From NCBI GenBank assembly GCA_030146295.1, contig JASLCD010000349.1, positions 1-7,956 on the forward strand: DNA of 7,956 nt, given 5' to 3'. Every line of letters starts with the position of its first letter. Position 1 is the stretch's first letter. Below the pieces are notes generated by a model. That model saw nothing but the letters and a program-made list of their open reading frames with translations. It did no database searches and had not been told where the DNA came from. A program made the position numbers and the translations under genes. Below, piece after piece: positions 6,548-7,956 of the stretch. Source of the DNA: Chryseobacterium sp. (GTDB lineage Bacteria; Bacteroidota; Bacteroidia; Flavobacteriales; Weeksellaceae).

Positions 6548-7945
6548 TTAAAAATCAAAATAGTTTTTCGCGTTATGATAGCAGATATCTGAAATGGTTT
6601 TCCCAATCAGTTCAATATCATCCGGCAGTTCGCCATTCTTCATTTCTTCTCCGAAAAGATTACACAATACCCTCCTGAAATATTCATGTCTCGGATAAGA
6701 AAGGAAGCTTCTGGAATCTGTAAGCATTCCTACAAAGCAGCTGATCAATCCCATATTGGAAAGGGCATTCATCTGTTTGATCATCCCGTCTTTTTGATCC
6801 AGGAACCACCATCCGGAACCGAACTGTACTTTTCCTTTGATGCTTCCATCATTGAAATTGCCGATCATCGTAGCGAAAATCTCATTATCAGCAGGATTCA
6901 GATTATACAAAATGGTTTTTGTCAGCTGATCCTTTCCGTCCAGTGTATTCAAGAATTTAGACAAGGTTTCTGCCTGAACAAAATCTCCGATAGAATCCCA
7001 ACCGGTATCCGGTCCCAGAATTCTATGCATTCTTTCGTTGTTATTTCTCAAAGCTCCCAGGTGAAACTGCTGCACCCATCCGTATTTGTGATAAGCCTCC
7101 CCAAGGAATAGTAAAATTGCTGTTTTAAATTGATTAACCTGCTTTTCGGCAATGACTTTCCCTGCCAGTTTATCATTAAAAATAGCATTGACTTCCGCTT
7201 CCGAAGCTTCTTCAAAAGAAATATTGTTTAAGCCGTGATCGCACAGCCTGCAGCCATTGTTATGGAAATATTCAATTCTTGTAAGCAAAGCATCACATAA
7301 AGTCTGGTATGAGGTAATCTCAATACCTGCAGATACCCCAAGCTTTACCATATAATCTGCAAAATTGTGATTTTCAATCAAAATTGCTTTGTCCGGACGG
7401 AATGCAGTGCTTACTTTAATACTGAAATCGCTTTTCGCAAGGTCCTGATGGTAATTTAAAATATCTGTAGGATCTTCTGTGGTACATAAAGATTCTACAT
7501 TCATCATTTTCAGCAAACCTCTGGTCGATTTTTCCGGTGTCTGAAGCTGAGCAGTGATATTCTCATAGATCTCCGATGCATTATCTTCACTTAATAACTC
7601 ATCAATTCCGAAATATCTCTTTAGTTCCAGATGAGTCCAGTGGTATAATGGATTTCTTAATGTATAAGGAACCGTTTTTGCCCATGCTTCAAATTTCTCT
7701 TTGTCAGTAGCATCACCTGTAATGAATTTTTCGTTCACTCCCATGGTGCGCATGGCTCTCCATTTGTAATGGTCACCGGCAATCCATACTTTGGAGATAT
7801 TTTCAAAAACGGTGTCTTCTGCGATGTCTTTAGGGATCAGATGATTATGATAATCAATGATAGGTTGTTTTTCTGCAAATCTGAAGTAAAGTTCTTCAGC
7901 GTATTTATTTTGTAATAAAAATTGATCTGTTATAAAAGGTTTCAT
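6548..7945 (-). CDS. uxaC: Uronate isomerase (glucuronate/galacturonate isomerase)
   Basis: Isomerises D-galacturonate to D-tagaturonate (and D-glucuronate to D-fructuronate), the first intracellular step. Its 465 residues compare with about 470 for E. coli UxaC, so it is full length. It is an amidohydrolase-superfamily TIM barrel. The metal-site pair is H33 and H35 in DYHNHL (31-36). The conserved GDHYKWRAMR lies at 57-66 and NPLYHWTHLELKRYFGI at 98-114. A further block is CTTEDPTD (154-161), and R183 lies in TAFRPDK. The barrel-end acidic residue is D410, in LTDSRSFLSYPRHEYFRR (408-425). It is the first gene of the cluster inside the window. Only 11 bases precede the ATG at 7945, so whether a promoter or another gene lies upstream cannot be seen. 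With no uxuA or uxuB here, the galacturonate branch is the one served locally. Confidence 0.96.
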   Translation of the reverse strand: MKPFITDQFLLQNKYAEELYFRFAEKQPIIDYHNHLIPKDIAEDTVFENISKVWIAGDHYKWRAMRTMGVNEKFITGDATDKEKFEAWAKTVPYTLRNPLYHWTHLELKRYFGIDELLSEDNASEIYENITAQLQTPEKSTRGLLKMMNVESLCTTEDPTDILNYHQDLAKSDFSIKVSTAFRPDKAILIENHNFADYMVKLGVSAGIEITSYQTLCDALLTRIEYFHNNGCRLCDHGLNNISFEEASEAEVNAIFNDKLAGKVIAEKQVNQFKTAILLFLGEAYHKYGWVQQFHLGALRNNNERMHRILGPDTGWDSIGDFVQAETLSKFLNTLDGKDQLTKTILYNLNPADNEIFATMIGNFNDGSIKGKVQFGSGWWFLDQKDGMIKQMNALSNMGLISCFVGMLTDSRSFLSYPRHEYFRRVLCNLFGEEMKNGELPDDIELIGKTISDICYHNAKNYFDF

Positions 7946-7956
7946 TCTAGTCTAAT

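Noticed and set aside
6198..6551. Plus-strand ORF of 117 codons
   Set aside because: Antisense to the N-terminal part of kdgK, including the PfkB signature; it has no features of its own.
6686..7111. Plus-strand ORF of 141 codons
   Set aside because: It lies wholly antisense to the conserved C-terminal half of uxaC, with no recognisable motif.

Overview
The window is one compact, single-direction gene cluster on the minus strand. It encodes a complete route from D-galacturonate to pyruvate and glyceraldehyde 3-phosphate. In transcription order, from the right edge leftwards, the genes are uxaC (hexuronate isomerase), kdgK (KDG kinase), kdgA (KDPG aldolase), exuT (MFS hexuronate transporter), uxaB (tagaturonate reductase) and uxaA (altronate dehydratase, cut by the left edge within its last few codons). 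Every step of the isomerase pathway is present once, together with its importer: ExuT imports the uronate, UxaC makes tagaturonate, UxaB reduces it to altronate, UxaA dehydrates that to KDG, KdgK phosphorylates it to KDPG, and KdgA cleaves the product.

The DNA is AT-rich and the genes lack well-placed Shine-Dalgarno sequences. Start codons instead follow A-rich stretches, as in Bacteroidota. The protein sequences (for example the KDPG aldolase with MPGCGSVSEI and the 510-residue ExuT) also look like those of flavobacteria such as Chryseobacterium and relatives. This placement is an impression from the sequence, not a search result.

Layout: uxaC, kdgK and kdgA (4863-7945) are separated by only 9 and 2 bases and should form one transcript. 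An AT-rich 214-base gap (4649-4862) then precedes exuT. It holds short inverted repeats, a perfect tandem 10-bp repeat just before exuT, and an 11-base motif (AAACTATCCTT). The same motif recurs in the 48-base gap between exuT and uxaB, where it forms half of a perfect 8-bp dyad. uxaB and uxaA are 5 bases apart. exuT is therefore the only gene with substantial non-coding sequence on both sides, and the shared motif there is the best candidate for undescribed regulation or mRNA processing.

No RNA genes, mobile elements, CRISPR arrays or regulator genes are visible. The protein-coding content is a well-known catabolic pathway. I do not see a novel system, only a few regulatory and structural details worth checking.
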